A stretch of DNA of 37,781 nt from positions 1-37,781 of the forward strand of contig NZ_BMTR01000044.1 in assembly GCF_014649775.1 (NCBI RefSeq), given 5' to 3'. This document shows, one piece after another, positions 31,434-37,781 of the stretch (position 1 is its first letter; each line of letters opens with the position of its first letter). Made by a program: the position numbers and the translations under genes. Source of the DNA: Streptomyces longisporoflavus (GTDB lineage Bacteria > Actinomycetota > Actinomycetes > Streptomycetales > Streptomycetaceae). Under the pieces are notes generated by a model. That model worked only from the letters and a program-made list of their open reading frames with translations, was not told the DNA's origin and searched no databases.

Positions 31434-31459
31434 GATTGTCGTCTGCCCCACTGACAATC
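31434..31459. promoter_or_regulatory. Inverted repeat GATTGTC-N12-GACAATC upstream of the DUF6461 gene
   Basis: Perfect 7-bp arms with a 12-bp spacer, starting 6 bp before the start codon. GACAAT could double as a -10 element for a leaderless transcript. It may be an operator. Confidence 0.45.
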
Positions 31460-31544
31460 GGAGCTCGGTCGCCCGGTCCCATGGAGTGGGCGGTCGCGAC
31501 CTCGACGGGAATGCAGGGGGGCACTCCTCAGCGGGACTTCAGCG

Positions 31545-31795
31545 AACATCACCACTGCGTGGCACTCGACGCCCGCGACGCCCTCCGGTGCAACGACCCG
31601 CCCAGCCTCCACACCCTCGCCGCAGGCATCGATCGTGACCGGGACGCCGTCCTCGCCGTCCTCTCTCCCCTCTCCCCGCCCTCGAGCTGCGACGTCGTCG
31701 AACGGCGTATCAACCGGACCAAGATGTTCAAGCGCCAGACGCCCGACCGGGTCGGCTTCGCTCTCCTGCGGGAGAGGATTCTCCTGGCCAGCTGG
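31545..31795 (+). pseudogene. ISL3-type transposase C-terminal remnant
   Basis: The plus-strand frame reads DPPSLHTLAAGIDRDRDAVL, then a degenerate 'LSPLSPPSSCDVVERRINRT' and KMFKRQTPDRVGFALLRERI. This matches the ISL3 ending '(DLP.LH.FA.GL..D..AV..GLTLP.SSG.VEG.VNRIKM.KRQ..GRA.F.LLR.RVL)'. There is no start codon or N-terminal domain. Together with the inverted repeat, it accounts for most of the 410 bp between the DUF6461 and SUKH genes. Confidence 0.7.
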
Positions 31796-31838
31796 CCACA
31801 GCCGCCCATAGGGTGCCGGAGACGAGAGAAGATGCACC

Positions 31839-32426
31839 ATGGATCCCCGCATAGCCCGGTTGCGTCGCAAGCTGGCCGCGATGCCGTTCCAACCGCTGCG
31901 CAGCCACTCCTTCGGAGAAGAGCAACACAAGTTCCGCCTCGGTCCGAGGCTGACCGAAGCACGCGTCGCTGCGTTCGAGGCCGAACACGGCATCGTCCTG
32001 CCCGACGCCTACCGGCAGTTCCTCACGCACATCGGCGGCTCAGGCGCGGCACCGTTCTACGGCCTCATACCGCTGGAGCGGTGTTCCCTGCTGGTCATGG
32101 ATCCGCGCGGGGAACCGGGGGCGCCCCGCGGCTTCGACGACGCAGGTCCAGAGGCCCACGAACGCGACCTCTTCCTCCACGTCATCGAAATGGGCTGCAC
32201 CGATGTCTGCGTCGTTGCGGTGACCGGTCCTCTCACCGGCCGCGTCCTCATCGGGAACAGCGACGGATTCTGGGGCCCCAACGTCTCCTCCGCCACCGAC
32301 TTCCTCGACTGGTACGAACGCTGGCTCGACCACATGAGCGCAGGACGCGACAACCGGGCCCTGGAACTCACCTCACCTCGGCTTCGCGCCCATCCAGACC
32401 GTCATCGCATGGCTCCGAGGACCTGA
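31839..32426 (+). CDS. SMI1/KNR4 (SUKH) family protein
   Basis: 195 aa. The SUKH core is clear: LTEARVAAFEAEHGIVLPDA, YRQFLTHIGGSGAAPFYGLI, then DLFLHVIEMGCTDVCVVAV, TGRVLIGNSDGFW and FLDWYERWLD. SUKH domains are common immunity proteins against toxins of polymorphic secretion systems and also occur as orphans. No toxin gene is adjacent. The ATG at 31839 is preceded by GAGAGAAG at about 8 nt. The last 25 residues (SPRLRAHPDRHRMAPRT) look non-conserved and may be a read-through extension. Confidence 0.88.
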   Translation: MDPRIARLRRKLAAMPFQPLRSHSFGEEQHKFRLGPRLTEARVAAFEAEHGIVLPDAYRQFLTHIGGSGAAPFYGLIPLERCSLLVMDPRGEPGAPRGFDDAGPEAHERDLFLHVIEMGCTDVCVVAVTGPLTGRVLIGNSDGFWGPNVSSATDFLDWYERWLDHMSAGRDNRALELTSPRLRAHPDRHRMAPRT

Positions 32427-32565
32427 CTTGCCGTGAGCACTTCACGAAATTCCCGCCAGGACCCGCCGAACGACATCGCAGACGATGACGTATGCGCGGG
32501 TGAGGGCCGGTCGGGACCGGGCTGAGGGCCTTGTCCCCCCGCGAGTCAGCGCGGATCATGACCGC

Positions 32566-34482
32566 GTGCAACACCGAGAGAAACTCCACGAACTGCTCCT
32601 GTGCGCCGGACTCACGGTCGTCGAGGACATGCGCCCGGGCAGCCTGTTCCCGCCGGAGGCCGACTGGCGGATCGCGCGGGGGATCGCGGCGCCGGACGGC
32701 GTGGTCCGGGAAGCGCTCGACGCCGCGTGGTGGCACCGCCTTGCAGATGCCGACGGCGAGTTCCTGTTCGCCGCCCTTGGCCATCGGATCGGCGGCAACG
32801 ACTCCTGGTGGACCCGGGTCCGCTACGCCCACGGCGGCGTGCCGGAGTTGACCAGCGCCCCCGGGTTCGTGGCGCTCTCCCTCGACGGGCAGGTGCTGCT
32901 GACCGAGGTGCCCGGCGCGGGCGGGCCCCGGGCGCCGGCCCTGGACCGACTGCCGCAGCGGCTGGAGGAGTCCGCCGCGGCCGCCGGGCGAGAGACGGAG
33001 ACCGAGCGCGCAGAGGCGTGGGCGGCGGTGCCCGGCCGACATGCGTGGCCTCTGCTCTGGGCGAAGGGGATCGGGTCCAATCCGGCCGCACCGGACGAAC
33101 TGCTGATCCGGCTGCTGGATGTGGAGGAGGGCTTCCTTCACGGATGCGACCGGCCCGCCGTCCTCGACGCCGCCCTGTCGCACCCCGATCCGCGGGTGCG
33201 GTCCAGGCCCGCCGACACCTTCCGGCCCAAGCTCACGTCCGATCAGTGGGTACAGCTGGTGCGCGCCGAGCCATCGCCGGATCGGCGCGTGCTCTGGGCG
33301 GAGCGCGCCTGCATCTGGGGCACCGTACTCCCCCGGGACCTGTACGACGACCTCCCGGCCGGCCCGTCCCGCGCGTCAGCCGCCGAACTCCCGGGTCTCC
33401 CCGCACAGCACCTCCCCGGCCTCGCGGCCGACGCCGATCCTCGGGTGCGGGCGGCGGCCTGTGCCCGGTGGGAGGACCTCGCCGCGCCGCTGCGGGAGCG
33501 GCTGCTGACCGACACCGACGACGCCGTACGGACGACTGCGCTGCTCGCCCACCACACCCGCCTGCCCATGCCTCGCGAGGTTTTCGCCGCCCTGCCCGAC
33601 CCGCGGCAGGCGCTCGATCGGTGCCGCCTCGCGCCCGAACTGGAGGCGGAGCTGGTCCGGGACGGGGACGCTGAGGTACGTCGGGCGCTGGCCGCCACCC
33701 CGGGCCTGGGAGCGCACGGCGTCGCCGTGCTGGCGCAGGACCCGCAGGACGACATCCGCTCCGCGGTGGCGCTGCGCCACTACCTCACCGAGGAGCAACG
33801 TGCCGCGATACGCCACGACTTCGACCCGACGTCGATGTCGCACACCCTGTCCTGGGTCGAGGACCTGCACGGCGACGCCGACGCGATGCGCCGTCTCGCC
33901 ACCTCGTCCCACCCGCTGGTCCGGCGCAGTGTGGCCCGGGCCCGGCACCTCCCGCCCGATGTCGTGGCACGCCTGGCCCGGGACGAGGACCGGGTGGTCC
34001 GCCTGTTCCTCGCCGAATCGTGCGAGGACGCGCCGGCCGACCTGCTGCTGGAAGTCTGGCGCTGGTGGGACGGCAGCTTCAGCCACCCCGACCGGCCCCG
34101 CAGCCACCCCAACTTCCCCCGTGCGGGCCTGCTGCACTACGTCGCCGACCTCAACGGTAGGCGCCGCCTGGCCCTGGACGACCCGGAGTCGACACCGGCC
34201 GACGTCGCACGCCTGGCACGGGACCCCGAAGCCGAGGTACGCCGCCGCGCGGCCGAGGACCCCCGGCTCTCACCGGCCGACGCGGTGCTGCTGCTCAACG
34301 ACCCGGAGGGTTACGTCCGCGGCACCGCGGTGCGCAATCCGCGGCTGCCGGCCAGCATTCTGGCCGGGCTGCTGCATGACCGCGACACGGCTTGCGCAGC
34401 GGTCACCAACCCGGCGATCCCGGTCCCCGTCCTCCACCGCATCCTGGCCGCGGCCGCGGCAGCCGTGACAGTCCGGCCCTGA
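32566..34482 (+). CDS. Leucine-rich-repeat-variant (LRV/HEAT-like) protein
   Basis: 638 aa from the GTG at 32566. After an N-terminal domain of about 150 residues comes a repetitive helical part. Its units resemble 'LARDPEAEVRRRAAEDPRLS', 'LNDPEGYVRGTAVRNPRLP', 'LARDEDRVVRLFLAESC' and 'LAADADPRVRAAACARWEDL'. These are LRV/HEAT-type helix pairs forming a superhelical protein-binding scaffold. There is no signal peptide, so it is a cytosolic adaptor or regulator; the partner is unknown. An ATG at 32485 would add 27 residues that overlap no fold. It begins 139 bp after the SUKH gene on the same strand. Confidence 0.82.
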   Translation: MQHREKLHELLLCAGLTVVEDMRPGSLFPPEADWRIARGIAAPDGVVREALDAAWWHRLADADGEFLFAALGHRIGGNDSWWTRVRYAHGGVPELTSAPGFVALSLDGQVLLTEVPGAGGPRAPALDRLPQRLEESAAAAGRETETERAEAWAAVPGRHAWPLLWAKGIGSNPAAPDELLIRLLDVEEGFLHGCDRPAVLDAALSHPDPRVRSRPADTFRPKLTSDQWVQLVRAEPSPDRRVLWAERACIWGTVLPRDLYDDLPAGPSRASAAELPGLPAQHLPGLAADADPRVRAAACARWEDLAAPLRERLLTDTDDAVRTTALLAHHTRLPMPREVFAALPDPRQALDRCRLAPELEAELVRDGDAEVRRALAATPGLGAHGVAVLAQDPQDDIRSAVALRHYLTEEQRAAIRHDFDPTSMSHTLSWVEDLHGDADAMRRLATSSHPLVRRSVARARHLPPDVVARLARDEDRVVRLFLAESCEDAPADLLLEVWRWWDGSFSHPDRPRSHPNFPRAGLLHYVADLNGRRRLALDDPESTPADVARLARDPEAEVRRRAAEDPRLSPADAVLLLNDPEGYVRGTAVRNPRLPASILAGLLHDRDTACAAVTNPAIPVPVLHRILAAAAAAVTVRP

Positions 34483-34714
34483 ATACCGACACCCCGCACG
34501 GAGGCCGGAGGCCGCGGTGGTCCGACGCTGAAACGGATCATCGGTCATGCGCGGAGGATACGAGGCGAGCGCCTATTGGCTGAGGTCGCCCCTGGGCTGG
34601 GCCGTCGGCTGCGCGCGAGGCGCAACCCGGTGACATCAGACTGCAGTTGCAACCCGCCCCGGATGTTCCTGGATGTTCCTGCCGTCCTGCGGTGGTCAGT
34701 CGCACAGCCGCTCT

Positions 34715-34900
34715 TCATCGGCCGTCGCAAGGATCAGCGTCCGCAGGCATCGGCCTGGTGTTCGCTGCCAGGCAGGAGGAGTACACGCGCGGCGGCGCGG
34801 GCCGCGGCTCCGTATCTGACGCTGACCCCACGGCGACGGCCAGCCCGGCGCCGACGACGGTCAGCCCTGCCACCGTGGCGAGCCACGTACCGCGGCTCAC
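34715..34900 (-). CDS. Small membrane-anchored protein (61 aa), second gene of a pair
   Basis: Starts VSRGTWLATVAGLTVVGAGL, a single N-terminal hydrophobic helix, followed by a short Pro-rich extracytoplasmic tail with two Cys (SSCLAANTRP, DADPCDGR) that could form a disulfide. The GTG overlaps the preceding gene's stop by 4 bp (GTGA), which is the main evidence that it is real. I recognise no family. Its N-terminus resembles that of its partner, suggesting duplication or matched secretion. Bases 34483-34714 downstream hold no gene. Confidence 0.65.
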   Translation of the reverse strand: MSRGTWLATVAGLTVVGAGLAVAVGSASDTEPRPAPPRVYSSCLAANTRPMPADADPCDGR

Positions 34901-35172
34901 CGATCGCCGCCGAAGTGGTTGCGGAACTCCTCGCCGCAGTCGTCCTCGGTGCCGACCCGCATTCGCGAGAAACCCAGCACTCCGTCCCCCTCGCCTTCCT
35001 CCTCGGCCTTGGCCAACTTTCGCTCGATGTCCGCGATGTACTTGGCGCACTCGGCGCTGACGGGCTTCCCGGACGGCGCTTCCGGTGCCGACGAGGCGTT
35101 CAGTCCAGCGGTGGCGGCCAGGCCCGCCACGCACAACACCACCCACACGGCAGCCCACATACGGCGACTCAT
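34897..35172 (-). CDS. Small secreted or membrane-anchored protein (91 aa), first gene of a pair
   Basis: Starts MSRRMWAAVWVVLCVAGLAA, a signal or anchor sequence. It is followed by a hydrophilic domain with two Cys (VSAECAKYIADIERKLAKAE, then EDDCGEEFRNHFGGD) and a Glu-rich helix. The product is probably exported and disulfide-linked. The ATG at 35172 has GGA five bases upstream. An in-frame ATG at 35190 is possible. It is coupled to the next small gene. I recognise no family. Confidence 0.7.
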   Translation of the reverse strand: MSRRMWAAVWVVLCVAGLAATAGLNASSAPEAPSGKPVSAECAKYIADIERKLAKAEEEGEGDGVLGFSRMRVGTEDDCGEEFRNHFGGDR

Positions 35173-35249
35173 TGATTCCGGCCTGCGCATCCCGGCATCC
35201 TACGAGCACCGCAAACGCGATCAATCAGGTGGCCCTGTCGACGCCTTGG

Positions 35250-35840
35250 CTACTCGGGTGCGTCGACGATGCCGGTGAGCGTGCGCAGGCCCGCGACGAT
35301 TTCAGCGGCGTCGGGGGCCTGGTCGGGGTCGGTGAGCCACTGCGTCATCAACCCGGTGAACAGGGCCATCTGCGCGGCGCCCAGGGTGCGGGCTGCGGTG
35401 TCGCCGACCTCGTCCTCGGGTGTGCCGAGCAGCAGCGCGGCCAGACCCCGGCGGCCCTGCGTCTGGCTACCGGCCAGGTAGCGGCGCAGATCGTCGGAGT
35501 GTTCCGCCTGGAGGAGGGCTTCGAGCGTGGCCAGCCACAGCGTCCGGTCCTCCTGGAAGGACTTGATGATCTGCGCCCACATCGCCTCGTAGCGCGCAAC
35601 CGGGCTGCTTCCGGCTTCGCCGAAGGAGGACAAGGTACGGCCGATCCGGGTGCCCCACTCGTCGATCGCCTCGACGAGCGCGGCGTTCAAGAGCGCCTCA
35701 CGGGAGCCGAAGTGGTAGCCGATGGCCGCCATGCTCACGCCGCCGGCCGCCGTCACGATGTCGCGCACCGTGGTCCGGGCCCAGCCCTTCTCCTCCAGGC
35801 AGCGCCTGGCCCCTGCCAGTAGGTCTTCGCGATTTCCCAT
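35250..35840 (-). CDS. TetR/AcrR-family transcriptional regulator
   Basis: 196 aa. The N-terminal HTH is MGNREDLLAGARRCLEEKGW, ARTTVRDIVTAAGGVSMAAI, GYHFGSREALLNAALVEAID, the standard TetR 'T..IA..AGVS.G..Y.HF..K..L' pattern with a Met insertion-like variant. The C-terminal ligand domain is helical (WLATLEALLQAEHSDDLRRY). It is divergent from the erythromycin-esterase-like gene with 122 bp between starts, so it probably represses that gene and itself. The ATG at 35840 follows TAGCGT without a clear ribosome site; the upstream residues from 35876 are not part of the fold. Confidence 0.9.
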   Translation of the reverse strand: MGNREDLLAGARRCLEEKGWARTTVRDIVTAAGGVSMAAIGYHFGSREALLNAALVEAIDEWGTRIGRTLSSFGEAGSSPVARYEAMWAQIIKSFQEDRTLWLATLEALLQAEHSDDLRRYLAGSQTQGRRGLAALLLGTPEDEVGDTAARTLGAAQMALFTGLMTQWLTDPDQAPDAAEIVAGLRTLTGIVDAPE

Positions 35841-35892
35841 GCCGGGAACGCTATCCGGTGCATTGCGCGGACGCACTATACGTTCGTCTTAT

Positions 35893-35905
35893 ACAAGCGT
35901 CTTGT
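35893..35905. promoter_or_regulatory. Candidate TetR operator ACAAG-CGT-CTTGT
   Basis: A 5-bp inverted repeat with a 3-bp centre in the divergent spacer, next to AT-rich hexamers (TATACG, TTATAC) that are the only promoter-like sequences there. Its position fits control of both the TetR gene and the esterase gene. Confidence 0.45.
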
Positions 35906-35962
35906 GCGAGCGCCCAACTTCTGGGTACTGTCGTGCCGCACCCGCCACTCGGAGGAGATGTC

Positions 35963-37318
35963 ATGAACCACACCCGCCCCGTCAGCCGCCGCCGTCTGCT
36001 CGGCTCGGCCTCCGCCGTCGTCCTCACGGCAGGGACCCTCGGCGCCGGTATAGGCACCGGCACCGCCGCGGCATCGACCCCTTCGGCCGACGAGCCGATA
36101 GGCGACCTGAACCGCAGCGCCCGGCCGCTGCACGACCTGGACGGGCTCGGCCGCATGATCGGCGATGCCCGCGTCGTCGGCCTGGGCGAAGCCAGCCACA
36201 GCGCCCACGAGTTCTTCACCCTCAAGCAGCGCCTCTTCCGCCATCTCGTCGCCACCAAGGGCTTCACCACCTTTGCCCTGGAGGCGAGTTGGAGCACCGG
36301 CCTGCGCCTGGACGCCTACGTCACCCGCGGCACCGGCAATCCCGCGCAGATCATGCGGGAGGAATTCGAGGGCCAGTACGTTTTCTGGAACACCCGGGAG
36401 TACCTCGACCTGATCCGGTGGATGCGCCGGTACAACACCGCCCACCCCGACCGGCCGCAGCTGCGCTTCGTGGGCAACGACCTCGGCTACCCGGGCCCCG
36501 ACGCCTTCGACCAGGTCACCGGCTACCTCGCCGCACACCGCCCCGACCTGGCCGGGCGCATCAAAGACCTCTACGCGGGACTGAAGCCGGCGGCCGGGAC
36601 ACAGGCGGGAGCATGGATGGTCGGCCAGCTGACCAAGGGAGCTCCGGCCCGCCGCGCCGAGGCCGATCGGGCCGACGCCGCCCTGGCACTGCTCCGCGAG
36701 CACGGCCGCCCCCGCGCGGCCGATCGCGACACCCGGCGGGCGCACGCCCTAGCCCTGCAGAACGCCACCGCCATCACCCAGAGCTTCACCGGCTACGCCT
36801 TCCCCGACGAGCAGTTCCCCGAGCGCATGCGCTACCGCGACCGGGCCATGGCCGCCAACACCGCCTGGTGGCTGCGGCACGAGGGCGGCCGCGTCCTGCT
36901 CGCCTCCAACAACGGCCACATTGCCTACACCAGCGACAACCCGGACGAGTTCCCCGAGCCCACCGGCGCCTTCCTGCGCGCCCAACTCGGCCCGCACTAC
37001 GTCAACATCGGCCTGACCTTCAACCAGGGCACCGTCAACGCCCTGCCCGACTACACCGCACAGCAGCCCCGGCAATACACCGTCACGCCCGCCCCCAAGG
37101 GCCACAACGAGCACACCCTGGACAAAGTCCGCTACCGCGACTTCATCCTCGACCTGCGCACCGCACCCGCGGCAGTCCGCACCTGGCTCACCGCAGCCCG
37201 CCCCACCCGCTCCTACGGCCTGTACTGGTCGAGCGACGACCCGGCCTCCGCCCTCGGCCGCTCCTACGACATCGTCATCCACCTCCACGAAGTCCAGGCC
37301 GCCCACCTCCTGCGCTGA
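35963..37318 (+). CDS. Erythromycin-esterase family protein, Tat-exported
   Basis: 451 aa. The N-terminus, with SRRRLLGSASAVVLTAGTLG, is a twin-arginine signal followed by an Ala-rich cleavage region. The mature domain matches erythromycin esterase/EreA-like hydrolases: VVGLGEASHSAHEFFTLKQR with the first catalytic His and Glu, FALEASWSTGLRLDAYV, WMRRYNTAHPD, LRFVGNDLGYPGPDAF, and the late VLLASNNGHIAYT with a His. The family includes true macrolide esterases and many enzymes of other function, so resistance is only a possibility. The ATG at 35963 has GGAGGAG. It is divergent from the TetR gene. Its export by Tat suggests a folded, perhaps metal-bound enzyme. Confidence 0.9.
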   Translation: MNHTRPVSRRRLLGSASAVVLTAGTLGAGIGTGTAAASTPSADEPIGDLNRSARPLHDLDGLGRMIGDARVVGLGEASHSAHEFFTLKQRLFRHLVATKGFTTFALEASWSTGLRLDAYVTRGTGNPAQIMREEFEGQYVFWNTREYLDLIRWMRRYNTAHPDRPQLRFVGNDLGYPGPDAFDQVTGYLAAHRPDLAGRIKDLYAGLKPAAGTQAGAWMVGQLTKGAPARRAEADRADAALALLREHGRPRAADRDTRRAHALALQNATAITQSFTGYAFPDEQFPERMRYRDRAMAANTAWWLRHEGGRVLLASNNGHIAYTSDNPDEFPEPTGAFLRAQLGPHYVNIGLTFNQGTVNALPDYTAQQPRQYTVTPAPKGHNEHTLDKVRYRDFILDLRTAPAAVRTWLTAARPTRSYGLYWSSDDPASALGRSYDIVIHLHEVQAAHLLR

Positions 37319-37563
37319 CGTGCGCGAAAGCGATGGTCTCCTGGTGGTCGCGTTTGCGACGAGGTCCCGGCCCTTCATCTCGCGGACGTGGCCGCGGGCA
37401 TCGCTCCTCAGCCACCTCAGGACCTGCCGTGCCCGGTGAGCCTGAACGCCGCGGCTCTGCCTGACCGCCGCGCTGGTCTGCGGTGCTCCCGGCCAGTGCC
37501 GCCGCCCGGAGTGCGCGGCGGGCCTCGCCGTCGTATCTGATGACCGGTCCGTGCCCGTGGCTG
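37319..37563. other. Gene-poor spacer between convergent genes
   Basis: About 245 bp between the end of the esterase gene and the recA stop. I see no gene, and specifically no start of the recX gene that normally follows recA. Confidence 0.4.
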
Positions 37564-37781
37564 TCAGGCGGTGTCTCCCGCCGGGGTCCGGGCAGTGTCA
37601 GGGACGGGGAGGTCGCCCGTTTCTGCGGCGACTGCGGCCTTCGCCGGTGCCCCGATTCCGAGCTTCTCGAGGATCTTGTTCTCGATCTCGTCGGCGAGAT
37701 CGGGGTTGTCCTTGAGGCAGTTACGGGCGTTCTCCTTGCCCTGGCCGAGCTGGTCGCCCTCGTACGTGTACCAGGCGCCGG
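37564..37781 (-). CDS. recA: RecA, C-terminal end (partial, runs off the window)
   Basis: The minus strand from the window edge reads GAWYTYEGDQLGQGKENARN, then CLKDNPDLADEIENKILEKL, and a short Ala/Asp-rich acidic tail ending in TGA. 'GAWY.Y....GQG.EN....L..NP' is diagnostic for the RecA C-terminal domain, which modulates DNA binding in recombination and the SOS response. The residue before LKDNP is Cys where streptomycete RecA usually has Phe. The tail is short. No recX follows, which hints at a second or relocated recA. Confidence 0.92.
   Translation of the reverse strand, partial: GAWYTYEGDQLGQGKENARNCLKDNPDLADEIENKILEKLGIGAPAKAAVAAETGDLPVPDTARTPAGDTA

Noticed and set aside
1..37781. CRISPR arrays, tRNA and rRNA genes
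   Set aside because: No regularly spaced repeats, no cloverleaf-like sequences with a TTCGA loop in context, and no rRNA segments were seen.

Overview
The window is high-GC actinobacterial DNA, almost certainly Streptomyces or a close relative. The evidence is the codon bias, the GTG/TTG starts, the leaderless genes with a -10 hexamer directly upstream, and the gene families present: an ECF41 sigma factor, an XRE/TPR regulator, LRV-repeat, DUF6461 and NADAR proteins, and a lasso-peptide cluster. It reads as an accessory region, with mostly orphan genes or short operons and many decayed mobile elements. I recognise the end of an IS200/IS605 transposase gene, fragments of ISL3-type transposase at several places, and an internally deleted IS5-type copy. 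The right edge holds the C-terminal end of recA.

Left third (1-15.2 kb). IS200/IS605 and ISL3 debris surrounds a formylglycine-generating-enzyme-like (SUMF) gene. It is followed by a YCII-like gene, small hypothetical genes, and a DUF1330 gene divergent from a LysR regulator. Next is an ECF41 sigma factor with its NADH-dehydrogenase-like flavoprotein, beside an acyl-CoA-oxidase relic. After an alpha/beta hydrolase and a GNAT relic comes a minus-strand block: UDP-glucose dehydrogenase, a NUDIX hydrolase, and a truncated class-II glutamine amidotransferase. This block is divergent from an XRE/TPR regulator. Two tandem paralogous small genes of unknown function follow.

Middle (15.2-25 kb). A frameshifted DUF1963 gene lies between two copies of a 46-bp ISL3-derived repeat. 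It is followed by a minus-strand run of SGNH hydrolase, cupin, AraC regulator and a conserved hypothetical gene. The main biosynthetic locus is a complete lasso-peptide cluster on the minus strand (24802 to 20286): a 39-aa precursor missed by length-filtered ORF calling, cyclase C, RRE protein B1, leader peptidase B2 and an ABC exporter. Its genes from C onward overlap by a few bases. The precursor has the standard leader, but the only possible ring-closing Asp sits two residues too far from the canonical cleavage site.

Right third (25-37.8 kb). A large membrane protein (DUF6185-like) is divergent from the lasso cluster. After it come a DUF7638/NADAR protein, a HAD hydrolase, a DUF6461 protein, a SUKH (SMI1/KNR4) protein and an LRV/HEAT-repeat protein. 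Several of these families resemble immunity or conflict-system genes. Then come a two-gene operon of small membrane-anchored proteins, and a TetR regulator divergent from a Tat-exported erythromycin-esterase-like enzyme. The recA end is not followed by the usual recX. All function calls come from motifs read by eye; no database search was run.
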